In this document: positions 16,216-23,612 of the stretch, piece after piece
Layout: every line of letters starts with the position of its first letter
How positions within the stretch are numbered: the stretch's first letter is position 1
Source: UBA11164 sp002420085
GTDB taxonomy: Bacteria > Pseudomonadota > Gammaproteobacteria > Xanthomonadales > Xanthomonadaceae
Assembly (NCBI GenBank): GCA_031976395.1
Contig: DALYLJ010000019.1
Coordinates: forward strand, 1-28,830
Length of the DNA stretch: 28,830 nt
Direction: 5' to 3'
The notes under the pieces: model-generated
Database searches by the model: none
The model's input: only the letters and a program-made list of their open reading frames with translations
Told to the model about the DNA's origin: nothing
Translations under genes and position numbers: made by a program

Positions 16216-17262
16216 TCAGGCCGATTCGCGCACCATCAGGACCGGGGCAAGAACGTGGGTGGTGGTCGCTTCGCCAGCAATGGCGGCGAGCACTTTCTCG
16301 ACCAGCAAGGCCGCGCCACCCGGCAGATCCTGACGGACCGTGGTCAGCGACGGATGGCTGTAGGCGGCCATGGCGATGTCGTCGAAGCCGATCACCGAAA
16401 CGTCCTGCGGCACCCGCAGACCCGCCTCGCCGAGCGCACGGATCGCACTGAGGGCGATCACGTCGGAACAGGCGACCACGCCATCCGGCCTGGCACCCTT
16501 GGCCAGCATGGCCTTGACCGCGCGGTAGGCTTCGTCGGCCTCGAAGCTGGCCCGGACCAGCAGGTTGCGCTGAGGGGTTCGGCCATGGCGTGCCAGTTCG
16601 GCACGGAATCCAGCCAGACGGGCCGCTGCTTCGGGCACCCGCTCATCACCGAGAAAGGCGATCCGATCACGGCCATGTTCGAGCAGATGCCGGGTGGCCA
16701 GTGCGGCACCCTCGGCATTGTCGCTGCCGACCGTGGCATAACGCTGGCCCGGAAGCTGCTCACCCCAGACCACCACCGGAACCCCACGGCCGACAGCGGC
16801 ATTGATCGCATCGTGCTCGAAACTCTGGCCGACCACGATCACGCCATCGGCATGGCCAGCACACACCAGGTCCACCACCCAACCGTCGGTGTGCCGTGCG
16901 GTCTTGCTCAGCAGCATGCTGTAGCCACGTGCGGTCAGGGCATCGGCCAGCAGGGCGAGCATGGTCATCATGAACGGGTCGGACAGGTGCTGATCACGCT
17001 GATGGACCAGGGGGATGGCCACCGCGATGATCCCGGTTCGACGCGAGCGCAGACAGCGGGCCACCGGATTGATGCGGTAGCCGGCATCCTGGGCGATCTT
17101 CTGGACGTGCGCGCGGGTGCGTGCCGAGACCACCGGATTATCGGCCAGGGCCCGCGATACGGTCGATTCCGAGACACCGGCCGCCTGAGCGATATCGGCC
17201 ATGCTCAACAGGCGCGGAGTATCGCTCGGCGGGCGCGTTCGGGTCGGCATGCACGACAGCAT
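16216..17262 (-). CDS. LacI-family transcriptional repressor of the sugar locus
   Basis: This 348-residue regulator has an N-terminal LacI helix-turn-helix (MADIAQAAGVSESTVSRALA, about residues 21-40) and a hinge region RINPVARCLRSRRTG. A periplasmic-binding-protein-like effector domain follows. It includes IIAVAIP, HADGVIVVGQ, VGSDNAEGAALATRHLLEHG, RIAFLGD, DGVVACSDVIALSAIRAL and VIGFDDIAMAAYSHPSLTTV. It probably senses sucrose or a product and binds the palindrome at 14440-14459. The ATG at 17262 has GAGG 9 bases upstream; ATG 17250 (MPTRTRPPSD) is an alternative. The gene sits at the end of the sucrose locus, converges with the symporter, and is divergent from an unrelated TPR gene. Confidence 0.88.
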   Translation of the reverse strand: MLSCMPTRTRPPSDTPRLLSMADIAQAAGVSESTVSRALADNPVVSARTRAHVQKIAQDAGYRINPVARCLRSRRTGIIAVAIPLVHQRDQHLSDPFMMTMLALLADALTARGYSMLLSKTARHTDGWVVDLVCAGHADGVIVVGQSFEHDAINAAVGRGVPVVVWGEQLPGQRYATVGSDNAEGAALATRHLLEHGRDRIAFLGDERVPEAAARLAGFRAELARHGRTPQRNLLVRASFEADEAYRAVKAMLAKGARPDGVVACSDVIALSAIRALGEAGLRVPQDVSVIGFDDIAMAAYSHPSLTTVRQDLPGGAALLVEKVLAAIAGEATTTHVLAPVLMVRESA

Positions 17263-17410
17263 CAGGGATCGCCTCGATGCGTTCAAGCATCTGTGCCACA
17301 ATTCCGTCAGCGCGACCCGGATCGCCCGGCCCGGCCGACGGCGATCGCGCCGGCTCGACCGGGGATGGCCTGCGATCCGTCTCAGCGAATGCGCGGACCG
17401 CGCTTTTGAT

Positions 17411-17438
17411 CGCATTGAACTCGGCGCATTGAACTCGG
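17411..17438 (+). repeat. Exact tandem duplication of 14 bases
   Basis: CGCATTGAACTCGG occurs twice with no gap, in the divergent region between the LacI-family gene (start 17262) and the DUF4034 gene (start 17540). It may be a binding site or a simple duplication. No other feature in this 277-base gap can be supported. Confidence 0.6.
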
Positions 17439-17539
17439 TCTGCGGCCATCGGCGAATCAACGGACTGTCGGCTGCAACCCGAATCTCGGGCCGCCATCCG
17501 TGTGATCATTGCCGCTGTCCCATCGATACCTCGCCTGCC

Positions 17540-18976
17540 ATGACGCCAATGCTTGCCCGGCTCCGGCCAGCCGGACCGATCATTCTCTCCGCGCTCGCCG
17601 TGGTCGCCGTGATCATGCTGCTGGTCGCCCGGCTCGGGCCATCGGAAAGCCCGGTCGATGTCAATCTGGAACGCCTGGCGCGTGAAGACTTCGCCGCCAT
17701 CGAAGCGGCATTGGCCGAGGTCCGCGCCGGGATCGGCCCTGGCGGCGCGGGGGATATCCGCCTGATGCGTGAACTGTCGGTGTTTCACAGTACCGACCCG
17801 GACCTGCACGGACGGCTGCAACGCTGGTTGGCCTGGAAACCCGATTCGGCCTTCGTGCAACTGGCCCTGGGCCTGCGCCTGCGACACATCGGGCGCGCCT
17901 ATCGCGGCGCACGGGTAGTCAGTCGAACCGCTCCCGAAGCCCTGGCCCTGTTCAAGGAGAAGGCGAGCGAGGCGGCGATCCACTTCCGCGCAGCGGCGGC
18001 ACTCGATCCGGGCAATCCACTGCCGGCGATCTTCCTGGCCGACCTGCCGAGCGGCGTCGCTCCGGACGAAGCCACGTTTGCCGAATTGATCGAGGGGCCG
18101 GCGCGCCTGTCGGAAACCGTATTCGACCTGGCCCTGTACAAGGCCCACCCGAAATGGGGCGGCTCGATGGAGGAAGTGGCCTGGCTGCTGGCCGAACTGG
18201 AAACCCGCATACCCGAAAATCCAGCCCTGGCCAGATTGCGCGGCTTCGACGACTTCATCATCGCCGACCAACTGCTCCACAATGACTACCACAACGAAGC
18301 ACTGGCATACAGCGAATCGGCGCTGCGCAAGGGCGAAAATAGTTGGTACGTCCACACCCAGGCACGCGCATTGCTCGCACTGAAACGGCCGGAGGAGGCC
18401 CTGGCCGTGGCCGATGACTGGCTGGCGCGCTGGCCGGAATGGCCCTTCCTGCACGAAGACCGCATCGCAGCCCTGGCCGACCTGAACCGCCACCAGGAGG
18501 TGATCGCCGAGGTCGATCGCCTGCTGCGCCACGACCCGCTCGATGTCAGCATGCTGTCGCTGAAGGCCCGACACCTGATGCGGCTCGATCGCTACGACGA
18601 GGCGCTGGCAAGCATCCGCAAGGCTGCCATCTACGGCCGATACGACAGCCGCGTCCACCTGACCGAAGCACAGATCCTGCATCGACTCGGCGATCTTCCA
18701 GCCGCCCGCACAGCCGCCCTGGAAGCCGTCCGACTCAGGCCGGACAGCACCTATCATTTCAGTTGGCTGCTGGTCATCGTCACCGCCATGTACGACTGCG
18801 AGGAATCGATGCAGACCGCCGAGCGATTCGTGCAACTCTGCGCCGAGATCGGCGACTGCAAGGCCGACTACCTCGACAGCGTCACCCAGTACATGGCAGA
18901 ACTACCCGATCGGCCCTATTGCCGCAACCGCCTCGATCGCTCGGAGAGCCACAGCACCGAAGCCACCGTCGGCTGA
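17540..18976 (+). CDS. DUF4034 and TPR-repeat protein with N-terminal membrane anchor
   Basis: This 478-residue protein of unknown function has an uncleaved signal-anchor-like helix (about residues 12-31, PIILSALAVVAVIMLLVARL). The region about 45-215 resembles DUF4034: REDFAAIEAALAEVRAG, HGRLQRWLAWKPDSAFVQLALGLRLRHIGRAYRG, then LYKAHPKWGGSMEEV near its end. TPR-like helix pairs follow (about 235-405), such as HNEALAYSESALRKG, RPEEALAVADDWLARWP and RYDEALASIRKAAIYG. It is probably exposed to the periplasm and may bind other proteins; no enzyme motif is visible. The ATG at 17540 lies just before the anchor, but the ribosome site is weak and ATG 17549 is possible. No partner gene is linked. Confidence 0.75.
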   Translation: MTPMLARLRPAGPIILSALAVVAVIMLLVARLGPSESPVDVNLERLAREDFAAIEAALAEVRAGIGPGGAGDIRLMRELSVFHSTDPDLHGRLQRWLAWKPDSAFVQLALGLRLRHIGRAYRGARVVSRTAPEALALFKEKASEAAIHFRAAAALDPGNPLPAIFLADLPSGVAPDEATFAELIEGPARLSETVFDLALYKAHPKWGGSMEEVAWLLAELETRIPENPALARLRGFDDFIIADQLLHNDYHNEALAYSESALRKGENSWYVHTQARALLALKRPEEALAVADDWLARWPEWPFLHEDRIAALADLNRHQEVIAEVDRLLRHDPLDVSMLSLKARHLMRLDRYDEALASIRKAAIYGRYDSRVHLTEAQILHRLGDLPAARTAALEAVRLRPDSTYHFSWLLVIVTAMYDCEESMQTAERFVQLCAEIGDCKADYLDSVTQYMAELPDRPYCRNRLDRSESHSTEATVG

Positions 18977-19087
18977 GTCGATCCGACCCAGGGACTGCGA
19001 CGCAGCCGGAATACCGCACGCCGACCCGAAGGGCCGGATGAGGACGCAGGCCGGCGATCGACATCGCGAGCGCTGACTGGCAGCGAT

Positions 19088-19139
19088 GTACATCCCGTGC
19101 GCCGGCGGTCGCAGCCGCCCAGCCGGCGCCGGGGTGTAC
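19088..19139. other. Long imperfect hairpin in an intergenic gap
   Basis: Bases 19088-19106 and 19122-19139 form an almost complete stem of about 17 pairs (arms GTACATCCC-TGCGCCGGC and GCCGGCGCC-GGGTGTAC) with a 15-base loop. It lies in the 329-base gap between the DUF4034 gene and the AspH-like gene. There is no T-run, so it is not a classic terminator, but it could stabilise or end the upstream mRNA or be a REP-like element. A 10-base repeat, GGTGCTTGCG, occurs twice just after it. No gene is supported in this gap. Confidence 0.6.
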
Positions 19140-19305
19140 GGTGCTTGCGCCGTCCGGTGCTTGCGAAATGCGGCGATACCGGGTTCACTTTCCGCTGTCA
19201 TGCAGCCTGCATGTCACTGCGCCGGACGGCATCGGCCGTGTGTCGCCAGTCCCCGTTTCCTGCTCGGCCTGCCCCTCCCTCTGCCCCTGCCATCGCCTAC
19301 GCCCC

Positions 19306-20073
19306 ATGTCCGCCACCGACCAGATTCGACCGTTCAATCAACCCACCAGCCTGCTCGGCAAGCTGATCTTCGCGTTTCTCGCTTGGACCGAGCGGCGCAT
19401 CGCGGCCAATTCCAAGGTTGGCATGCCGCCCTACTTCGAGCGCTCGACGTTCGCCTGGATCCCCGAGGTCGAGGCCGGTTGGCAGGCGGTACGCGACGAG
19501 GCGCGGGCGGTGTTGCCGTATTTCAACGAGTTGCCGAATTTCCAGGACATCTCGGAGGAGGTCGCGTACATCACCCGTGATGATCAGTGGAAGACCTTCA
19601 TGCTGATGGGCTACGGGCTGCGCATGCAGGACAATCTGAGTACCTGTCCGGCGACCGATGCCCTGCTGCGGAAGATTCCCGGTGTGCGCACGGCGTTCTT
19701 TTCGATCCTGGCGCCGGGCAAGCGCATTCCCGAGCATCGCGGGCCGTACAACGGGGTGCTCCGGTTGCATCTGGGGCTGATCGTGCCGGAGCCGGCCGAG
19801 CGCTGCTGGATCAAGGTCGATGGCCAGCAGGCGCATTGGCGCGAGGGTGAGGCGCTGCTGTTCGACGATGCCTATCGCCATGAGGTCCACAACGACACCG
19901 ACGGTGTGCGGGTGGTGTTGTTCGTCGATTTTCTCAGGCCGTGCCGCTGGCCGGTGTCGTGGTTGAATGCGCTGGTGGTCTATGCAGCTTCGTTGAGTCC
20001 GATGCTGCGTACTGCCAAGCGCAATCATGAGCGCTGGTCGAAGCGGTTCTACGGGGCGCGCAGGACGCCCTGA
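19306..20073 (+). CDS. Aspartyl/asparaginyl beta-hydroxylase family protein (AspH/LpxO-like)
   Basis: This 255-residue protein is a probable Fe(II)/2-oxoglutarate-dependent dioxygenase of the AspH/LpxO family. The iron ligand H144 is in the motif PEHRGPYNGVLRLHLGL, with R153 and H155 in the same stretch. The second ligand is H192 in DDAYRHEVHNDTDG, and R202 in VRVVLFVDFL would bind 2-oxoglutarate. LpxO members hydroxylate the 2-position of lipid A acyl chains, others modify proteins or peptides, and the substrate cannot be read here. Hydrophobic segments near residues 14-27 and 218-230 would suit membrane association, as in LpxO. The ATG at 19306 is chosen because similarity begins soon after; the frame is open further upstream. 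Confidence 0.85.
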   Translation: MSATDQIRPFNQPTSLLGKLIFAFLAWTERRIAANSKVGMPPYFERSTFAWIPEVEAGWQAVRDEARAVLPYFNELPNFQDISEEVAYITRDDQWKTFMLMGYGLRMQDNLSTCPATDALLRKIPGVRTAFFSILAPGKRIPEHRGPYNGVLRLHLGLIVPEPAERCWIKVDGQQAHWREGEALLFDDAYRHEVHNDTDGVRVVLFVDFLRPCRWPVSWLNALVVYAASLSPMLRTAKRNHERWSKRFYGARRTP

Positions 20074-20144
20074 GCGGCCTGCCGATCCACGCGCTGACCA
20101 GGACAGGCCGGAGCGGCTATGCTTCCGGTCTGCACGATGCCGAG

Positions 20145-20831
20145 ATGACCATGACCGACCTGCTGCCTGCCGTGGTTCGCGATACCGGACCCGATCCAAC
20201 CTGGAGTGTGATCTGGCTGCACGGCCTGGGTGCCGACGGCCATGACTTCGAGCCGATCCTGCCGGAACTGGTAGGCCCGGGCTGGCCGGCGATCCGGTTC
20301 GTGTTTCCGCATGCGCCGATGCGTGCGATCACCATCAATGGCGGGATGACCATGCGCGCGTGGTACGACATCCGTGCATTCGACATCGCCAGCCGGGCCG
20401 ATGAGGTCGGGGTGCGTCAATCGATCCGCCAGGTCGAAGCCTGGCTGGCGGCGGAGCGAAGCCGTGGGGTGGCGCCGGAGCGGCAGTTTCTGGCTGGATT
20501 TTCCCAGGGCGGGGCGATCGCGCTGGCGGCAGGGCTGCGGCAGGCGGAGCCGCTGGCCGGGGTGATCGCGCTTTCCACCTATCTGCCGCTGACCGAGTCG
20601 AATGCCGACGAGGCGACCGGCGCCGGTCGAGCCACGCCGGTGTTCATGGCCCATGGCCGGGTCGATCCGGTGGTGGTGCCGGCACTCGGCGAAGCCAGCC
20701 GGCAGGCGCTCGGGGCACTCGGTGTGGCGGTCGATTGGCACACCTATCCGATCGCCCACGGGGTCTGTGCCGAGGAAGTCGGCGATCTGGCGACCTGGAT
20801 GGCGGCGCGCCTGGGTACTGCGCCATCGTGA
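20145..20831 (+). CDS. Carboxylesterase / acyl-thioesterase-like alpha/beta hydrolase
   Basis: This 228-residue cytoplasmic serine hydrolase belongs to the phospholipase/carboxylesterase family, like Pseudomonas EstB and acyl-protein thioesterases. The catalytic triad is readable: S120 in FLAGFSQGGA, D174 in AHGRVDPVV, and H205 in YPIAHGVC. WLHGLGADGHDF (24-35) forms the oxyanion region, and FPHAPMRAITINGG (54-67) and AWYDI are typical of the family. Natural substrate unknown; small esters are usual. Its stop overlaps the next gene's GTG start by four bases (GTGA, 20828-20831), so it is likely to be translationally coupled to the sensor kinase. ATG at 20151 is an alternative start. Confidence 0.88.
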   Translation: MTMTDLLPAVVRDTGPDPTWSVIWLHGLGADGHDFEPILPELVGPGWPAIRFVFPHAPMRAITINGGMTMRAWYDIRAFDIASRADEVGVRQSIRQVEAWLAAERSRGVAPERQFLAGFSQGGAIALAAGLRQAEPLAGVIALSTYLPLTESNADEATGAGRATPVFMAHGRVDPVVVPALGEASRQALGALGVAVDWHTYPIAHGVCAEEVGDLATWMAARLGTAPS

Positions 20832-21871
20832 ACCCCGAACGCGCGTGGCTGCCCGATTTCTGCCGACTGCCGAGGTTGGCGGCCGCACTGGGGATCGCGC
20901 AGTTGCTGGTGTTGGTGCTGGCGCTGGCGCCGCAGGCACAGGCGACCTGGAGCCGCATCGAGTTCTTCGCTGCCAGTGCCTTCGCGTTGTGGTTGGCCCT
21001 GTCGAGTGCGGTCTTGCTGTGCGTGCTGCGGCCGCACCTGAACCGTCTGCCATTCTGGCTGGGGGTACCGCTGGCCCTGGCGGTGGCGCCGGGTCTGGCC
21101 GGCATCGGTGCCGTGTTGCTGCGCGAGATCGAGGTCGGTCTGCGGCTCGATCTCGGCACCCAGGTGGACAGCACGGCCTTCGTGCTCGGGCCGATGGCGA
21201 TCAGCGCCCTGGTGGCAGCGGTGGCGATCCGCTACTTCTACGTCCGCGATCAGTGGCAGCGTCAGGTCGAGGCGCAGGCACGGGCCGAGTTGCAGGCGCT
21301 GCAAGCGCGCATTCGGCCGCATTTCCTGTTCAACATGATGAACACCATCGCCAGCCTGGTACACCGCGATCCGGACGCGGCCGAGCGGGCGATCGAGGAC
21401 ACCGCCGATCTGTTCCGGGCGGCACTCGGACGTGACAAGGGCGATTCGAGTCTCGATGAGGAGTTGAACCTGACCCGGCGCTATCTGGCGGTCGAGGCGC
21501 TGCGTCTGGGCGAGCGGCTGCGGGTGCGCTGGGCGCTGCGCGAGCCCCTGCCCAACGCCCTGCCGATGCCGCGCCTGTTGCTCCAGCCGCTGGTCGAGAA
21601 TGCCGTGATCCACGGCATCGCTCGCCTTGCCGAGGGTGGCGAAATCCTGATCGAGGGCGGGGTCGAGGGTGATCGGTTGCGGATCACGATCGGCAATCCG
21701 GCGCCGCCATCGCGTCGGCACGATCGCCACCCGGGCCACGAGAACCATGAGAGCCACGGCCAGCAGAACGTCAACCTGCGACTCCAGTATCACTATGGGC
21801 CGAAAGCACGGATGACGGCGACCAACCGCGAAGGCTACTATCTGTGCGACGTGTCGATCCCACTGCCATGA
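20828..21871 (+). CDS. algZ: AlgZ/LytS-type sensor histidine kinase
   Basis: This 347-residue inner-membrane histidine kinase resembles AlgZ (FimS). Four to five hydrophobic helices occupy residues about 15-137. A short coiled linker leads to the phospho-acceptor box ARIRPHFLFNMMNTIASLV with H165. The ATP-binding N box is LLLQPLVENAVIHG (N258). The normal glycine-rich lid is unusual: a HxxHxxHxxHxxH array at residues 298-310 is followed by GQQNVNLRLQYHYG. The protein begins at GTG 20828, overlapping the esterase stop, and its stop overlaps the regulator start as ATGA. Gene order algZ-algR-hemC matches Pseudomonas and relatives. In those, the pair controls pili, exopolysaccharide or virulence genes; the targets here are unknown. 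Confidence 0.87.
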   Translation: MNPERAWLPDFCRLPRLAAALGIAQLLVLVLALAPQAQATWSRIEFFAASAFALWLALSSAVLLCVLRPHLNRLPFWLGVPLALAVAPGLAGIGAVLLREIEVGLRLDLGTQVDSTAFVLGPMAISALVAAVAIRYFYVRDQWQRQVEAQARAELQALQARIRPHFLFNMMNTIASLVHRDPDAAERAIEDTADLFRAALGRDKGDSSLDEELNLTRRYLAVEALRLGERLRVRWALREPLPNALPMPRLLLQPLVENAVIHGIARLAEGGEILIEGGVEGDRLRITIGNPAPPSRRHDRHPGHENHESHGQQNVNLRLQYHYGPKARMTATNREGYYLCDVSIPLP

Positions 21872-22584
21872 AAATCCTGATCGTCGATGACGAACCCCTG
21901 GCGCGCGAGCGTCTGCGCCAGATGCTGGCCGCCCTGGCCGATGTGCAGGTGGTCGGCGAGGCCGACAACGGTCTGCGCGCGCTGGAGTTGGCCGAGACCC
22001 TGCGGCCGGATGCCATCCTGCTGGACATTTCGATGCCGGTGATGGACGGCCTTGAAGCGGCACGCCATCTGGCCGGCCAGCAGCCGCGCCCGGCCGTGGT
22101 GTTCTGCACGGCTTACGATGCGCATGCCCTGGCGGCATTCGAGGCGGCGGCGGTCGATTATCTGGTCAAGCCGGTCCGGCGCGAACGCTTGTTCGAGGCG
22201 CTCGATCGGGTCGCCCGGATCGGTCCGTCCACGCTGCCCGGCCCGGACGGCCGGCCGCGCAGCCACCTGTGCGCCCGCCTGCGCGGCAGCCTGCGCCTGA
22301 TTCCGATCGACGACATCCGCTACCTGCATGCCGAGGAAAAGTACGTGGTGGTCCACCATGCCCGTGGCGAAGACCTGGTCGAGGACTCGCTGAAGACCCT
22401 CGAAAGTGAATTCGGCGACCGCTTCCTGCGCATCCACCGATCCTGCCTGATCGCCCGCGAGCAGTTGACCGAACTGCGGCGCAGCCCGGACGGTCGGGTC
22501 TTCGCGATCCTGCGCGACGGCAGCGACAGCCTCGAAGTCAGCCGTCGCTGCGTGCCGGCCCTGCGGGAAAAGATCCGCACCTGA
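21868..22584 (+). CDS. algR: LytTR-type response regulator, AlgR-like
   Basis: This 238-residue regulator pairs with the preceding kinase. Its receiver domain has the acidic pocket VDDEP (6-10), phospho-acceptor D53 in LLDISMPVMDG, the conserved T in FCTAYD and K in YLVKPV. The C-terminal LytTR DNA-binding domain begins around residue 140. It includes IDDIRYLHAEEKYVVVHH, ESEFGDRFLRIHRSCLIA and VSRRCVPALRE. The ATG at 21868 overlaps the kinase stop, so the two are translationally coupled. AlgR proteins bind promoters of alginate, pilus and other genes; the regulon here cannot be inferred. HemC starts 13 bases after its stop. Confidence 0.92.
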   Translation: MKILIVDDEPLARERLRQMLAALADVQVVGEADNGLRALELAETLRPDAILLDISMPVMDGLEAARHLAGQQPRPAVVFCTAYDAHALAAFEAAAVDYLVKPVRRERLFEALDRVARIGPSTLPGPDGRPRSHLCARLRGSLRLIPIDDIRYLHAEEKYVVVHHARGEDLVEDSLKTLESEFGDRFLRIHRSCLIAREQLTELRRSPDGRVFAILRDGSDSLEVSRRCVPALREKIRT

Positions 22585-22597
22585 TCGGAGCACTGCA

Positions 22598-23512
22598 ATG
22601 ACCTCCCTCCGGCTCGCCACTCGGGAAAGTCCGCTGGCGTTGTGGCAGACCCGCCATGTCGCCGACCGGCTGCGCGCCATCCATCCCGGCCTGCGGGTCG
22701 AACTGGTGCCGATGACCACCCGTGGCGACCGCATTCTCGATCGGCCGCTGGCGGACATCGGCGGCAAGGGGCTGTTTCTCAAGGAACTGGAAATCGCCAT
22801 GCTGGATGGCCGGGCCGATGCTGCCGTGCATTCGTTCAAGGATGTGCCGATGTGGCTGGAAGGACCATTCCGGATCGCCGCCGTGCTGGAACGTGCCGAG
22901 CCGTTCGATGCGCTGGTCAGTCCGCGCTGGCCCAACCTGGCCGCGCTGCCGGTGGCGGCTCGGGTCGGCACGTCCTCGCTGCGCCGACAGGCGCAGGTGC
23001 GCGCCCTGCGCCCGGACGTGCGACTGGTCGATCTGCGCGGCAATCTGCAAACCCGGCTGGGCAAGCTCGATGCCGGGGAGTACGACGCCATCATCCTGGC
23101 GGCCGCTGGCCTCGAACGGCTCGACCTGGGCCAGCGCATCGCTCAGCGGTTGTGCCCACCCGACATGTTGCCGGCGGTCGCCCAGGGTGCCTTGGCGATC
23201 GAAATCCGGGCCGACGATCAGGCCACGGCTGATCTGCTGGCGCCGCTCGAACACCCACCGACCCGGGCCTGCGTCGAAGCCGAGCGGGCCATGAACGGCC
23301 GGCTCGGCGGCAGTTGCCATGCGGCGATCGCGGGCTTCGCGGAATGGGTCGCCGAACGGCTGCACCTACGCGCCCTGGTCGGCCATCCCGGCACCGGCGA
23401 ACTGGTCCGGGCCGAGGCCAGTGGCAACCCGGCTGCGCCCCAGGCGCTTGGCGAGTCGGTTGCCGAGACCTTGCTTTCTGCCGGTGCCGAGCGCGTGCTG
23501 GCGGCGGTCTGA
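22598..23512 (+). CDS. hemC: Hydroxymethylbilane synthase (porphobilinogen deaminase)
   Basis: This 304-residue cytoplasmic enzyme joins four porphobilinogen units to hydroxymethylbilane in haem biosynthesis (EC 2.5.1.61). Conserved segments are RLATRESPLALWQ (5-17), GDRILDRPLADIGGKGLF, and AVHSFKDVP with catalytic D82. VGTSSLRRQAQ (123-133), RGNLQTRLGKLDAGEYDAIILA and GALAIEIR follow. The dipyrromethane cofactor would attach to C240 in LGGSCHAAIAG. The ATG at 22598 has CGGAG 7 bases upstream. It follows algR by 13 bases and probably shares its mRNA. HemD, the usual next gene, is not present: the following gene is on the other strand and ends 100 bases away. Confidence 0.95.
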   Translation: MTSLRLATRESPLALWQTRHVADRLRAIHPGLRVELVPMTTRGDRILDRPLADIGGKGLFLKELEIAMLDGRADAAVHSFKDVPMWLEGPFRIAAVLERAEPFDALVSPRWPNLAALPVAARVGTSSLRRQAQVRALRPDVRLVDLRGNLQTRLGKLDAGEYDAIILAAAGLERLDLGQRIAQRLCPPDMLPAVAQGALAIEIRADDQATADLLAPLEHPPTRACVEAERAMNGRLGGSCHAAIAGFAEWVAERLHLRALVGHPGTGELVRAEASGNPAAPQALGESVAETLLSAGAERVLAAV

Positions 23513-23612
23513 GCAGCAACATGCCGACCCACGCTTACCGGGTCTGGTTGCTCGGTGGCGTCGCTGGCGACATCGCAGGTGACTCGCTGGGCAACCGGCC
23601 CGGCCGGGGCGG

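Noticed and set aside
23521..23612. Possible start of hemD after hemC
   Set aside because: The ATG at 23521 opens a frame that soon runs antisense through the DUF3999 gene and shows no uroporphyrinogen-III synthase features.
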